This document shows, piece after piece, positions 56,918-64,000 of a DNA stretch of 64,000 nt (the first letter of the stretch is position 1; each line of letters begins with the position of its first letter). Below the pieces are notes generated by a model. That model ran no database searches, had not been told where the DNA came from, and worked only from the letters and a program-made list of their open reading frames with translations. The position numbers and the translations under genes are program-made. The stretch comes from JAXLYX01 sp046351215. Its GTDB lineage: Bacteria; Myxococcota_A; Polyangia; Polyangiales; Houyiibacteriaceae. The stretch spans positions 1 to 64,000 of the forward strand of contig JAXLYX010000007.1 in NCBI GenBank assembly GCA_046351215.1. Reading direction: 5' to 3'.

Positions 56918-58564
56918 ATGGTCTCGACGCGACGACCCACGGGAGCGAGGGGCGCCGGGCGGGCGAGGGCGGTCGCCTTCCTCGCCCTGACCCTCGTCGC
57001 GGCCGGGTGTGGCCGGGCCGGCGAGCCCACCGGTCCGGCGGACGCACCGCTCCCGACCGACGCCGAGGCGTATGCCCTGCCGGCGGAGCGTCTCGAGGCG
57101 CTCGAGCGAGCCCAGGAGGCCCGGGCCCGGGCTCTCGGGTTCGGTGCGGGCGCGAGCCAGGCCCGCCGCGAGGCCGCCCGCCTCGCCCGCCTCCGTGGGG
57201 TGCGCGACGGGGACGCGGCCGCGCTCGAGCGTGCCCGCGGGCTGCTCGTGCAGGCCGCCGCGGACCGGGGCGCGGGCTCCGTGGGTTGCCTGGCCTCGCT
57301 CGACCTCGCCCGGCTCCTCGCGAGGGACCTCGGCGACACGCGCGCCGCCCGCGACGATGCCGAGAGGGCGCTCGCCGAGCTGCCTCGCAGCGCCGACCTC
57401 GCGGGATGCCGCGCCGAGCTCGCCCGGCTCGCGCGGCTCCTCGGCGGTGCCGGGATCGACGAGCCGCCCGCGACGGTCTCGCCCGCGTCGGCGACGGGGC
57501 CCTCGCGTCTCACCTCCGTCGACGTGTACGGCGACGCGGCCGACCCCGGCGGAACCGTCCGCGTCGTCGTCGGCTTCGAGCGCCCCGCCGCGGTCGAGCT
57601 CGTGGAAGAGGCGACGGCGCCGGGGAGCCCACGACGCGTGCTCCTGCGCCTCACCGAGGTCACCGTCGGAACGGCGGTGCGATTGCCGCGCGAGGTCGGT
57701 GGCGGCGGGCTCGTCCGCATCCGCCTCGGAGACGCTCGCGAGAAGGTGCGCGACCTCGTGTTCGAGCTCGCGCCGGGAGCGACGGTTCGCTCCTTCGCCC
57801 TCGGCGAGCCCTACCGCTGGGTCCTCGACTTCGAGCGCGCTTCGTCGGGACCTCCTCCGTCGTCGCCCGAGCACGGGCCCATCCGGGTCGTGTTGCTCGA
57901 TCCGGGCCATGGCGGCGATCAGCACGGGGCACGCGTGGACGGCGTCCGGGAGTCGCACCTCGTGATGGACATCGCGCGTCGGACCGCGTCGGTGCTGCTC
58001 CGCCGCCTCCCCGGCACGCGGATCCTGCTCACGCGGGACGACGACGTCGACGTGACGCTGGAGCAGCGGGCGGCGATGGCGAACTCCGTCGACGCCGATG
58101 TCTTCGTCTCGATCCACCTCAACGACGCCCCCGGACCCGTGGAGCGGGGCGGCATCACGACGTTCGTGCTCGACCTCGCGGACGAGCGGCAGGAAGTGCG
58201 CCTCGCCGCCCGCGAGAACGGCACCTCGGAAGAATCGGTCACGGGCATGCAGCGCATCCTCGCGGGCCTGCATCGAGCGGACCAGGTCGCCGAATCGCGC
58301 AGGCTGGCGGAGCTCGTCCACGCGTCGACGCTCGGCTCGGCGCGACGCGTCCTGCCCGCGATCCCGGATCGCGGCGTGAAGGCGGAGATGTTCTACGTCC
58401 TCGTCGGAGCCCGCATGCCGGCGATCCTCGTCGAGGCGTCGTTCATGACACGGCCCGAGGAGCTGGCGGCCCTCCGGACGGCGGCCTACCGGCAGTCGCT
58501 GGCGGAGGGGATCGCCGAGGGCATCGCCCGGTACGCGGCCACCCGGACCGGCGATCCCCCATAA
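56918..58564 (+). CDS. N-acetylmuramoyl-L-alanine amidase, lipoprotein with AMIN domain
   Basis: The 548-residue protein has a signal peptide with lipobox LVAAGC, then a helical TPR-like stretch (about 50-170). An AMIN domain follows at about 195-310 (SVDVYGDAADPGGTVRVVVGF), which targets the septum or the glycan. The C-terminal Amidase_3 domain has zinc ligands in LLDPGHGGDQHGA (His), GVRESHLVMDIA (Glu) and VSIHLNDAP (His), with catalytic Glu in ILVEASFMT. It cuts the amide bond between MurNAc and the stem peptide to split daughter cells. Lipid anchoring of an AmiC-like enzyme is less common. Confidence 0.93.
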   Translation: MVSTRRPTGARGAGRARAVAFLALTLVAAGCGRAGEPTGPADAPLPTDAEAYALPAERLEALERAQEARARALGFGAGASQARREAARLARLRGVRDGDAAALERARGLLVQAAADRGAGSVGCLASLDLARLLARDLGDTRAARDDAERALAELPRSADLAGCRAELARLARLLGGAGIDEPPATVSPASATGPSRLTSVDVYGDAADPGGTVRVVVGFERPAAVELVEEATAPGSPRRVLLRLTEVTVGTAVRLPREVGGGGLVRIRLGDAREKVRDLVFELAPGATVRSFALGEPYRWVLDFERASSGPPPSSPEHGPIRVVLLDPGHGGDQHGARVDGVRESHLVMDIARRTASVLLRRLPGTRILLTRDDDVDVTLEQRAAMANSVDADVFVSIHLNDAPGPVERGGITTFVLDLADERQEVRLAARENGTSEESVTGMQRILAGLHRADQVAESRRLAELVHASTLGSARRVLPAIPDRGVKAEMFYVLVGARMPAILVEASFMTRPEELAALRTAAYRQSLAEGIAEGIARYAATRTGDPP

Positions 58565-58566
58565 CC

Positions 58567-58595
58567 TTGCGGGGCCCCGGACCGGTGACCATACT
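58567..58595 (+). promoter_or_regulatory. Predicted promoter of glnD, leaderless
   Basis: TTGCGG (58567-58572), 17 bases, CATACT (58590-58595), then 6 bases to GTG 58602. Confidence 0.45.
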
Positions 58596-58601
58596 CGCCC
58601 C

Positions 58602-61313
58602 GTGCCCGACGCTTCCCCCGAGCCGGCCGTGGATCTGAGCCGGCTTGCGCCGTCCCTCGGTAGCACGTGTGAGGAGTATCTCACGCGGTACAGGACGGCG
58701 TTCGCCGAGGCGGTTCGGCGGGGCGACTCCGGCGTTTCCACCGCGCGGGCCCTCTCGAACTCGCTCGACGGGCTGCTCGGCGCGCTCTTCTGTGCGAGCG
58801 ATGCGGCGACGCGCGCAGCGGGCCTTCCCGTGAAGGGGCGCCTCGGGCTCGTCGCCTACGGCGGCTACGGCCGCGGCACCGTGGGCCTCTACAGCGACCT
58901 CGACGTCCTCTTCCTCTGCGACGATCCGACCGATCCGCGCGTCGCGGCCATCGCCGAGGCGATGCTCTATCCCCTGTGGGATCTGAAGGTCGACATCGGG
59001 CACGCCGTTCGCGGCGTCGACGAGACGATCAAGCTCGCGCGGACCGACATCCGGACGGCGACCTCGCTGCTCGATCTGCGGCGCGTCGGCGGCGACGCGG
59101 AGATCGTCAAGGAGCTCCTCGGCGCCTCGCGTCGCCAGGTCTTCGAGCCGGCCCTCGGCGACTTCCTCGACGCGCTCGTCGCCGACACGGTGGCGCGCCA
59201 CGAGCGCTTCGGCGGCTCGCTCTATCTGCTCGAACCGGACGTGAAGCACGGACGCGGCGGGCTCCGCGACCTCGACGTCGCCGAGTGGGCGGGTCGGGCC
59301 GGCTGGGGCGTGCGTACGACGGAGGACCTCGTCCGCATCGGCGCCGTGCTCCCGCGCGAGGTGAAGGCCATCGAGGCCGCGCGAGAGATGCTCTGGCGGG
59401 TTCGCAACTTCCTCCACGTCCGCGCGGGACGCAGGCAGGACCGGCTCACGTTCTCCGACCAGGAGGACATCGCGGCGGAGCTCGGCTTCGTCGACGGAGT
59501 CACCCTCGGCGTCGAGCAGTTCATGCAGGCGTATTATCGCCACGCGCGGACGGTCGCGCAGATGGCCGAGCGCATGGTGGAGCGCGCACGCCCCCGAAAG
59601 CGCCGGCATCGCGCCCGCACCATCGACCTCGGCGACGGGACGATCGTGTTCGACGAGGCGATCACGTTCGAGAAGTCGGAGCGGCTCGCGGACGATCCCG
59701 CGCTCGCCCTCCGCCTGTACCGCCAGGTCGCGAAGCAGAAGAAGCCTCCGTATCCGTACGCGCGGGACGCGATCGCGAGCCAGTGCGCGGACCGCGCGTT
59801 CCGCGGGCGCCTGATGCGCTCCGAAGAGGCGACGCAGCTCTTCGTCTCGCTGCTCATGTGCACGGACGACGTGCCCGTGCGCAACGGCTCGCTGCTCGGC
59901 GAGCTGCACGAGGTCGGCATCCTCCAGTCGATGGTGCCGGAATTCGAGCCGCTCCTGGGTCGCGTGCACCACGACGTCTACCACGTCTACACGGTGGACG
60001 TTCACACCGTGCTCGCCGTCGATCGTCTCCGCTCCCTCTTCCGTGGCGAGCAGACCGCGGGCCTCGGTCTCGCCTGCCGCCTGGCCGCCGATTCGACGCG
60101 GCACGCGGCCCTCTACGTCGCCGTGCTCCTCCACGCGATCGGCAAGGCGCACGGTCGCGATCAGGATCGTCGCGGCGCCGAGATCGCTCGCGGCATCGCC
60201 GAGCGCTTCGGCCTCTCCGCGGTCGACGTGGACTACGTGTCCTTCCTCGTCCGCGAGCAGATGACGCTCTATCGCTTCGCGACGCAGCGCGACACCTACG
60301 ATTCCGAGACCATCCAGGACGTCGCCCGGCTCGTGAAGAGCACCGAGCAGCTCCGCGACCTCTACCTCGTCACGGTCTCGATCCTCTCGACGATCAACCC
60401 GAACGCGATGACCCATTGGAAGTCGCGCTTGCTCGAGGAGCTCTACCTCAACGTCGTGGCGATCCTGGACGGCGAGGGGAAGTTCCGCGAGACGGAGACG
60501 GGCGTGGCCGCGATCCGCGCCGAGGCCCGCAAGGAGCTCGAGGGCGAGTCCGGCGCGGCCGAGCTCGACTCGTTCCTCGAGGAGATGCCGGACCGCTACC
60601 TGCTCGGTCATCCGGTCGAGGTGCTCGCACGTCACGCACGCCTCGCGCGGGATCGCCGGGATCAGTCGGTCTCGGTCGCCCTCGCGCGCGGTCCCGGCGA
60701 CGAGATCACCGAGGTCGTCGTCGCCACCAAGGACCGTCCCGGTCTCCTCGCCGACGTGGCGGCCGTCCTCGCGGCGAACCGCCTCGGGATCATGGGCGCC
60801 GAGATCTACACGCGGGCGTGCCCGAGCGGCCCCGAGGCCTTCGACGTCTTCCTCGTCGCCCGCGAATGGAAGGGCGCCAGCGCGGCGGACCGGACGCTCG
60901 AGCAGAACCTCACGCAGGACCTGGTCGCTCGGCTCGAGGGGCGCGTGAGCCCGGAGGAGCTCCTCGCGCGGAACCGCGCGAAGCCGTCCTGGGCGCAGCG
61001 GAAGAGCCCCGACGTCCCGACCGAGGTCATGGTCGACAACGAGACCTCGTCCCGCTGTACGGTGGTCGACGTCTTCACGCGCGACCGGCTCGGTCTGCTC
61101 CACGTCATCTCCCGGACTCTCTTCGAGCTCGGGCTCTCGATCTCGCTCTCCAAGGTCAACACGGAGGGGCAGCGGGTCGCCGACGTCTTCTACGTGCAGG
61201 ACGAGAAGGGCGAGAAGGTCCGCGACGAGGCGAGGGTCCGACGGATCCAGGAGGCCTTGCGCGAACGGATCGATGCGCTGCACGCTTCGGCCCAGGAGGG
61301 GGCGAAGGCGTGA
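58602..61313 (+). CDS. glnD: PII uridylyltransferase GlnD with altered HD domain
   Basis: The 903-residue protein has all GlnD domains in order. The nucleotidyltransferase domain has AYGGYGRGTVGLYSDLDVLFL near 90. A central helical and HD region spans about 330-630. Two C-terminal ACT domains begin at EVVVATKDRPGLLADVAAVL and TVVDVFTRDRLGLLHVISRT. GlnD adds UMP to PII under nitrogen limitation and removes it when glutamine is high. The uridylyl-removing HD site is changed: the usual His-Asp reads His511-Ala512 (LLHAIGK), and a downstream His expected in GGDHS reads Gln521 (GRDQD). Removal activity may be lost. Start GTG 58602; the stop overlaps the TPR lipoprotein (GTGA). Confidence 0.95.
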   Translation: MPDASPEPAVDLSRLAPSLGSTCEEYLTRYRTAFAEAVRRGDSGVSTARALSNSLDGLLGALFCASDAATRAAGLPVKGRLGLVAYGGYGRGTVGLYSDLDVLFLCDDPTDPRVAAIAEAMLYPLWDLKVDIGHAVRGVDETIKLARTDIRTATSLLDLRRVGGDAEIVKELLGASRRQVFEPALGDFLDALVADTVARHERFGGSLYLLEPDVKHGRGGLRDLDVAEWAGRAGWGVRTTEDLVRIGAVLPREVKAIEAAREMLWRVRNFLHVRAGRRQDRLTFSDQEDIAAELGFVDGVTLGVEQFMQAYYRHARTVAQMAERMVERARPRKRRHRARTIDLGDGTIVFDEAITFEKSERLADDPALALRLYRQVAKQKKPPYPYARDAIASQCADRAFRGRLMRSEEATQLFVSLLMCTDDVPVRNGSLLGELHEVGILQSMVPEFEPLLGRVHHDVYHVYTVDVHTVLAVDRLRSLFRGEQTAGLGLACRLAADSTRHAALYVAVLLHAIGKAHGRDQDRRGAEIARGIAERFGLSAVDVDYVSFLVREQMTLYRFATQRDTYDSETIQDVARLVKSTEQLRDLYLVTVSILSTINPNAMTHWKSRLLEELYLNVVAILDGEGKFRETETGVAAIRAEARKELEGESGAAELDSFLEEMPDRYLLGHPVEVLARHARLARDRRDQSVSVALARGPGDEITEVVVATKDRPGLLADVAAVLAANRLGIMGAEIYTRACPSGPEAFDVFLVAREWKGASAADRTLEQNLTQDLVARLEGRVSPEELLARNRAKPSWAQRKSPDVPTEVMVDNETSSRCTVVDVFTRDRLGLLHVISRTLFELGLSISLSKVNTEGQRVADVFYVQDEKGEKVRDEARVRRIQEALRERIDALHASAQEGAKA

Positions 61314-62326
61314 GATCGACTGCGCTCTGGGTGGGGATCGTCGTCGCGCTCGTCGGCGGCTGCGCGCACGGTTCGACGCCCGCCACGCGGACGGCGGACG
61401 AGGACATCGCGTTCGAGGACGAGGGCGACGGCGCGAGCCGCTACCCGGCCTCCGCCGAGGTCCAGGCCGCCGAGGCGCGGCTCGTCGCGGGCGAGCTCGC
61501 CGAGGCGCGGCGATTGCTGGGCGCCTACCTCGAGGGACATCCGCGGGATCCGCGCGCGCTGCTCGACCTCGGCCTCTGCCTCGAGCTCGGTGACGATCTC
61601 CCGGGCGCAGAGGCCCGCTACCGGGAGGCCCTCTCGGTGGCGCCCGACTTCGCCGAGGCGCTCAACAACCTCGGTCTGCTCCTCCGCGACACCGAGCGCC
61701 GCGCCGAGGCGATTCCGCTCTTCCAGCGGGCGATCTCCATCCGTCCCGGCTTCGGCGAGGCGCATCAGAACCTCGCCATGACGTTCGAAGAGGAAGGGCG
61801 GCTCGACGAGGCCGAGGCCGAGTACCGGACGGCCGCTCGCCTCTCGCCCCGCGATCCGCTCCCGCGGGTGAACCTCGGCTTCCTCCTCGTCCGACGCGGA
61901 CGCCTCGACGACGGAACGGTCGAGCTCCGCCGCGCGCGCACGCTCGCCCAGGGCGACGCGGCCCTCTCGCGCGAGATCGCACGCGGCCTCGTCGACGCGG
62001 GCCATGCGGACGAGGCGGTCGCGATCCTCGAAGGGCTCGTGGCGGCCGAGGACGCTCCCTCGGCCACGCTCCTCGTCGAGCTCGCCGCGGCCCAGGTGGC
62101 GGCCCGTCGTTTCCCGCAGGCGGAAGAGAGCGCGCGTCGGGCCGTCCGCGCCGACGATCGGAGCGCCGTGGCCCACCTGCTCCTCGGACGGCTCCTCGCG
62201 GCGCGTCAGGCGAATACGGAGGCCCGTGCCGAGCTGGAGAGGGCCGTGGCCCTCTCGGCCGACGACGCAGGCCTCGCACGCGCCGCCCAGGAAGCTCTCC
62301 GGAACCTGCCGCCGGCGGGCCGCTGA
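61310..62326 (+). CDS. TPR-repeat lipoprotein
   Basis: The 338-residue protein has a short signal peptide and lipobox (VGIVVALVGGC), an acidic linker, then about seven TPR units from residue 45 to the end. Examples are EALNNLGLLLRDTERRAEAIPLF and EAHQNLAMTFEEEGRLDEAEAEY, quoted only as TPR-type helices. TPR lipoproteins scaffold envelope complexes, for example PilF/Tgl-like pilotins for the PilQ secretin; six TPRs and a lipid anchor make a Tgl-like role possible but unproven. GTG 61310 overlaps the glnD stop; GGAGGGGG lies upstream. Confidence 0.83.
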   Translation: MRSTALWVGIVVALVGGCAHGSTPATRTADEDIAFEDEGDGASRYPASAEVQAAEARLVAGELAEARRLLGAYLEGHPRDPRALLDLGLCLELGDDLPGAEARYREALSVAPDFAEALNNLGLLLRDTERRAEAIPLFQRAISIRPGFGEAHQNLAMTFEEEGRLDEAEAEYRTAARLSPRDPLPRVNLGFLLVRRGRLDDGTVELRRARTLAQGDAALSREIARGLVDAGHADEAVAILEGLVAAEDAPSATLLVELAAAQVAARRFPQAEESARRAVRADDRSAVAHLLLGRLLAARQANTEARAELERAVALSADDAGLARAAQEALRNLPPAGR

Positions 62327-62333
62327 AGGGCTC

Positions 62334-62957
62334 TCAGGGCGTCTCGGCGGCCGGATCGACGGCGGCATCGGCCTTGAGCCGGTGGCCGACGAGGAAGACC
62401 TCGTAGCTCACGTCGCGCGTCGCCTCGGGGCGGATGACGCGTGCGGTCTCGAAGGCCTTCTGGACGGCCTTCTGGGCCTCGGGGAAGTCCGTTCCCTGGA
62501 AGATCTTGCCCACGAACGAGCCGCCGGGAGAGAGCACGCGCGTCGCGATCGACAGCGCGTGCATGAAGAGCTCGAAGCTGCGGTACTGGTCGAGGGAGCG
62601 GTTCCCGGTCGTGTTCGGCGCCATGTCGCTGATCACGAGATCGAACGCGCCGCGCCCGCCGAAGTCGGCGGCGGTCACCGTGAAGACGTCCTTCACGACG
62701 ATCTCGGCGTTCGGCGGTAGCGCGCCGACGTGGGGCTTGATGTCGAGCCCGAGGACCTTGCCCTTCGGACCGACGCGCGTCGCCGCGTAGAGCGTCCACG
62801 AGCCGGGGCTCGCGCCGAGATCGAGGACGCGCATGCCGGGCTTGATCAAGCCGATGCGGCGGTCGATCTCCTCGAGCTTGTAGACCGAACGAGCAGGAAA
62901 GCCGTCGCGCTTCGCACGACGGCCGAAATGATCCTGCGGTCTCTTGTTCTGGCTCAC
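62334..62957 (-). CDS. rlmE: 23S rRNA 2'-O-ribose methyltransferase (RlmE/FtsJ family)
   Basis: The 207-residue SAM-dependent enzyme methylates U2552 of 23S rRNA in E. coli, a late step of large-subunit assembly. The N-terminus FGRRAKRDGFPARSVYKLEEI carries the first catalytic Lys. VLDLGASPGSWTLYA is the SAM motif, DLVISDMAPNTTG holds the catalytic Asp, and FVGKIFQGTDF the second Lys. GTG 62957 has GGGAGCC upstream. It follows rplC by 35 bases on the same strand, which fits joint expression of ribosome-biogenesis functions. Confidence 0.95.
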   Translation of the reverse strand: MSQNKRPQDHFGRRAKRDGFPARSVYKLEEIDRRIGLIKPGMRVLDLGASPGSWTLYAATRVGPKGKVLGLDIKPHVGALPPNAEIVVKDVFTVTAADFGGRGAFDLVISDMAPNTTGNRSLDQYRSFELFMHALSIATRVLSPGGSFVGKIFQGTDFPEAQKAVQKAFETARVIRPEATRDVSYEVFLVGHRLKADAAVDPAAETP

Positions 62958-62992
62958 GCCGGCTCCCTGGGCGTCCCTCGGGACGCGGAAGC

Positions 62993-63658
62993 TCAGTTGG
63001 CCTGGCCGCGCTTCTTGACGCTGCCGCGAACGGTCACGGTGCCGTTCTTCGCGCCCGGAACCGCGCCCTCGACGAGGATGATGTTCTCGTCGGCGAGGAT
63101 GCGGACGACGCGGAGCGCCTGCATCGTGCGCTGGTCGTCGCCGTAGTGGCCGGCCATGCGCTGGCCGGGGAGGGTGCGACCGGGCGTCTTGCGCATACCG
63201 ATCGAGCCGCCGTGGCGCTGGTACTCGTGCGCGCCGTGCGTCTGCGACTTCGAGCCCTTGAGGCCGTGGCGCTTGATGACGCCGGCGAAGCCGCGGCCCT
63301 TGGTGGTGCCCGTGACGTCGACGAGCTGACCCTCGGCGAAGAGGTCGGTCGGCCGGATCGAGTCGCCCACGTTGTACTTGGCGACGACGTCGGCCCCGAG
63401 GCGGAACTCCTTCACGATCTTCGTGGGCGCCTGGCCCACCTTCTTGAAGAAGCCGGCCTCGGGCTTGTTCACGAGCTTCTCGCGCTTCGTGCCGAAGCCG
63501 AGCTGGAGGGCGGAGTAGCCGTGCTCTTCCACCGTGCGCTTGCCGAGCACGACGCAGGGTCCCGTGAGGATGGCGGTGACGCGACGAACTTCGCCGTCCG
63601 CGAGGAAGACCTGGGTGTTGCCGAGCTTGGTGCCGATGAGGCCGGGGTTGGTGTTCAC
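62993..63658 (-). CDS. rplC: Ribosomal protein L3
   Basis: The 221-residue protein matches L3: LIGTKLGNTQVFLADGEV at the N-terminus, VDVTGTTKGRGFAGVIKRHG near 110, THGAHEYQRHGGSIGMRKTPGR across 140-162 in two parts, and the C-terminal ILVEGAVPGAKNGTVTVR. L3 seeds 50S assembly and reaches into the peptidyl-transferase centre. Normally it is the second gene of the S10 operon after rpsJ. Here it stands alone between a TatD-family gene and rlmE, with its own strong promoter. Start GTG 63658 with GGAG 6 bases upstream. Confidence 0.97.
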   Translation of the reverse strand: MNTNPGLIGTKLGNTQVFLADGEVRRVTAILTGPCVVLGKRTVEEHGYSALQLGFGTKREKLVNKPEAGFFKKVGQAPTKIVKEFRLGADVVAKYNVGDSIRPTDLFAEGQLVDVTGTTKGRGFAGVIKRHGLKGSKSQTHGAHEYQRHGGSIGMRKTPGRTLPGQRMAGHYGDDQRTMQALRVVRILADENIILVEGAVPGAKNGTVTVRGSVKKRGQAN

Positions 63659-63695
63659 GGGACGCTCCGAATACGGAAACCGAAAAGGGGTGCGA

Positions 63696-63723
63696 AGGAT
63701 ACGTCGGGTGCTCTGCCCGTCAA
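63696..63723 (-). promoter_or_regulatory. Predicted strong promoter of rplC
   Basis: On the minus strand, TTGACG (63723-63718), 16 bases, TATCCT (63701-63696). The leader of about 32-35 bases is too short for the S10-type leader structure known from E. coli. Confidence 0.6.
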
Positions 63724-63730
63724 GGGAAGA

Positions 63731-64000
63731 TCAAGCGATTTCGAGGGGCAGGCCGAAGACCCGGTGGCTGTTGCGGTAGGTGGCTTCGCAGAATGATTCG
63801 TATGACATTCCGCGGAGTTCGGCGATGAAGCGGGCCGTATGGGACACGAAGGCGGGCTCGTTCCGCTTCCCGCGCAGGGGGAGGGGGGCGAGGTAGGGGG
63901 CGTCGGTCTCGACGAGGATCGCGTCGATCGGCTGGGCCCTCGCGGCCTCCTGGATGGCGGTCGCGGTGCGGAAGGTCGTGATGCCGCTGAACGAGGCGAC
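63731..64000 (-). CDS. TatD-family metal-dependent hydrolase, C-terminal 89 residues (gene runs off the window)
   Basis: The minus-strand frame entering at 64000 reads FSGITTFRTATAIQEA, then ILVETDAPYLAPLPLRGKRNEP and ends in NSHRVFGLPLEIA. The ETDAPYLAP and RGKRNEP motifs, with the metal-binding Asp, are diagnostic for the TatD/YcfH DNase family, which hydrolyses nucleic acids with two metal ions. The N-terminal metal-binding HxH is outside the window. The stop lies 8 bases upstream of the -35 box of the rplC promoter. Confidence 0.92.
   Translation of the reverse strand, partial: VASFSGITTFRTATAIQEAARAQPIDAILVETDAPYLAPLPLRGKRNEPAFVSHTARFIAELRGMSYESFCEATYRNSHRVFGLPLEIA

Noticed and set aside
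58443..61283. A 946-codon open frame opposite glnD
   Set aside because: The translation is Arg/Glu/Val-biased without motifs, while glnD on the plus strand has every expected domain.

Overview
This window is a high-GC chromosomal segment with the gene style of a Myxococcota (deltaproteobacterial) genome. That placement is an inference from the mix of genes: a eukaryote-like Ser/Thr kinase, FHA proteins including an FHA-GGDEF fusion, a MopE-type metal-binding segment, many TPR or Pro/Ala-rich envelope lipoproteins, and a type IV pilus cluster next to housekeeping genes. No rRNA, tRNA, CRISPR array, prophage or plasmid functions were seen. The one mobile element is a group II intron.

Layout. 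1-440 holds the 5' end of lon. 570-12080 is a surface-glycan region: on the minus strand a GT-C glycosyltransferase, an MBOAT O-acyltransferase, an SGNH-type partner with a C-terminal beta-rich module, a membrane sulfatase-fold protein with a MopE segment, and a second GT-C-like protein carrying the same C-terminal module; a GT2 transferase is on the plus strand. 12094-16309 holds an FHA-GGDEF cyclase, a penicillin-binding transpeptidase, a PilT-family ATPase and an extensin-like peptidase. 16332-18174 is a group II intron inserted directly after a terminator hairpin behind a SPOR-domain gene. 19215-28625 holds gyrA, an Hsp70/J-protein pair, hisB-hisH-hisA-hisF and a membrane protein with two PEGA-like repeats. 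28647-31955 (minus) holds hexose phosphomutase, manC and uppP, which supply GDP-mannose and recycle undecaprenyl phosphate for glycan assembly.

32018-34722 (minus) is an envelope cluster: a lipoprotein with a CX10CH motif, an SH3/beta-barrel protein, a DUF4266 lipoprotein and a DUF3570 protein. 34839-38209 holds an MCE protein, an EI24 membrane protein and a secreted unknown. 38267-40859 holds a NifU-like protein, an FHA/zinc-ribbon protein and a Pro-rich membrane protein. 41003-46619 is a tightly coupled plus-strand run: hydrolase, lipoprotein, trpG, trpD, trpC, SDR, lipase-like hydrolase. 46623-53509 (minus) is the pilus cluster pilT, TPR protein, Ser/Thr kinase, pilC, pilS. 53582-56830 (minus) is purM, purN and a flavoprotein-like oxidoreductase. 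56918-62326 (plus) holds a cell-wall amidase, glnD and a TPR lipoprotein. 62334-64000 (minus) holds rlmE, rplC and the 3' end of a TatD-family gene.

The most general signal is promoter placement. At about fifteen first genes of transcription units, a TAnnnT-like -10 box lies only 6-10 bases before the start codon, often with a TTGacc-like -35 box 16-19 bases further upstream. This predicts leaderless or nearly leaderless mRNAs on a large scale. Adjacent genes inside operons very often overlap as ATGA, GTGA or TGATG.
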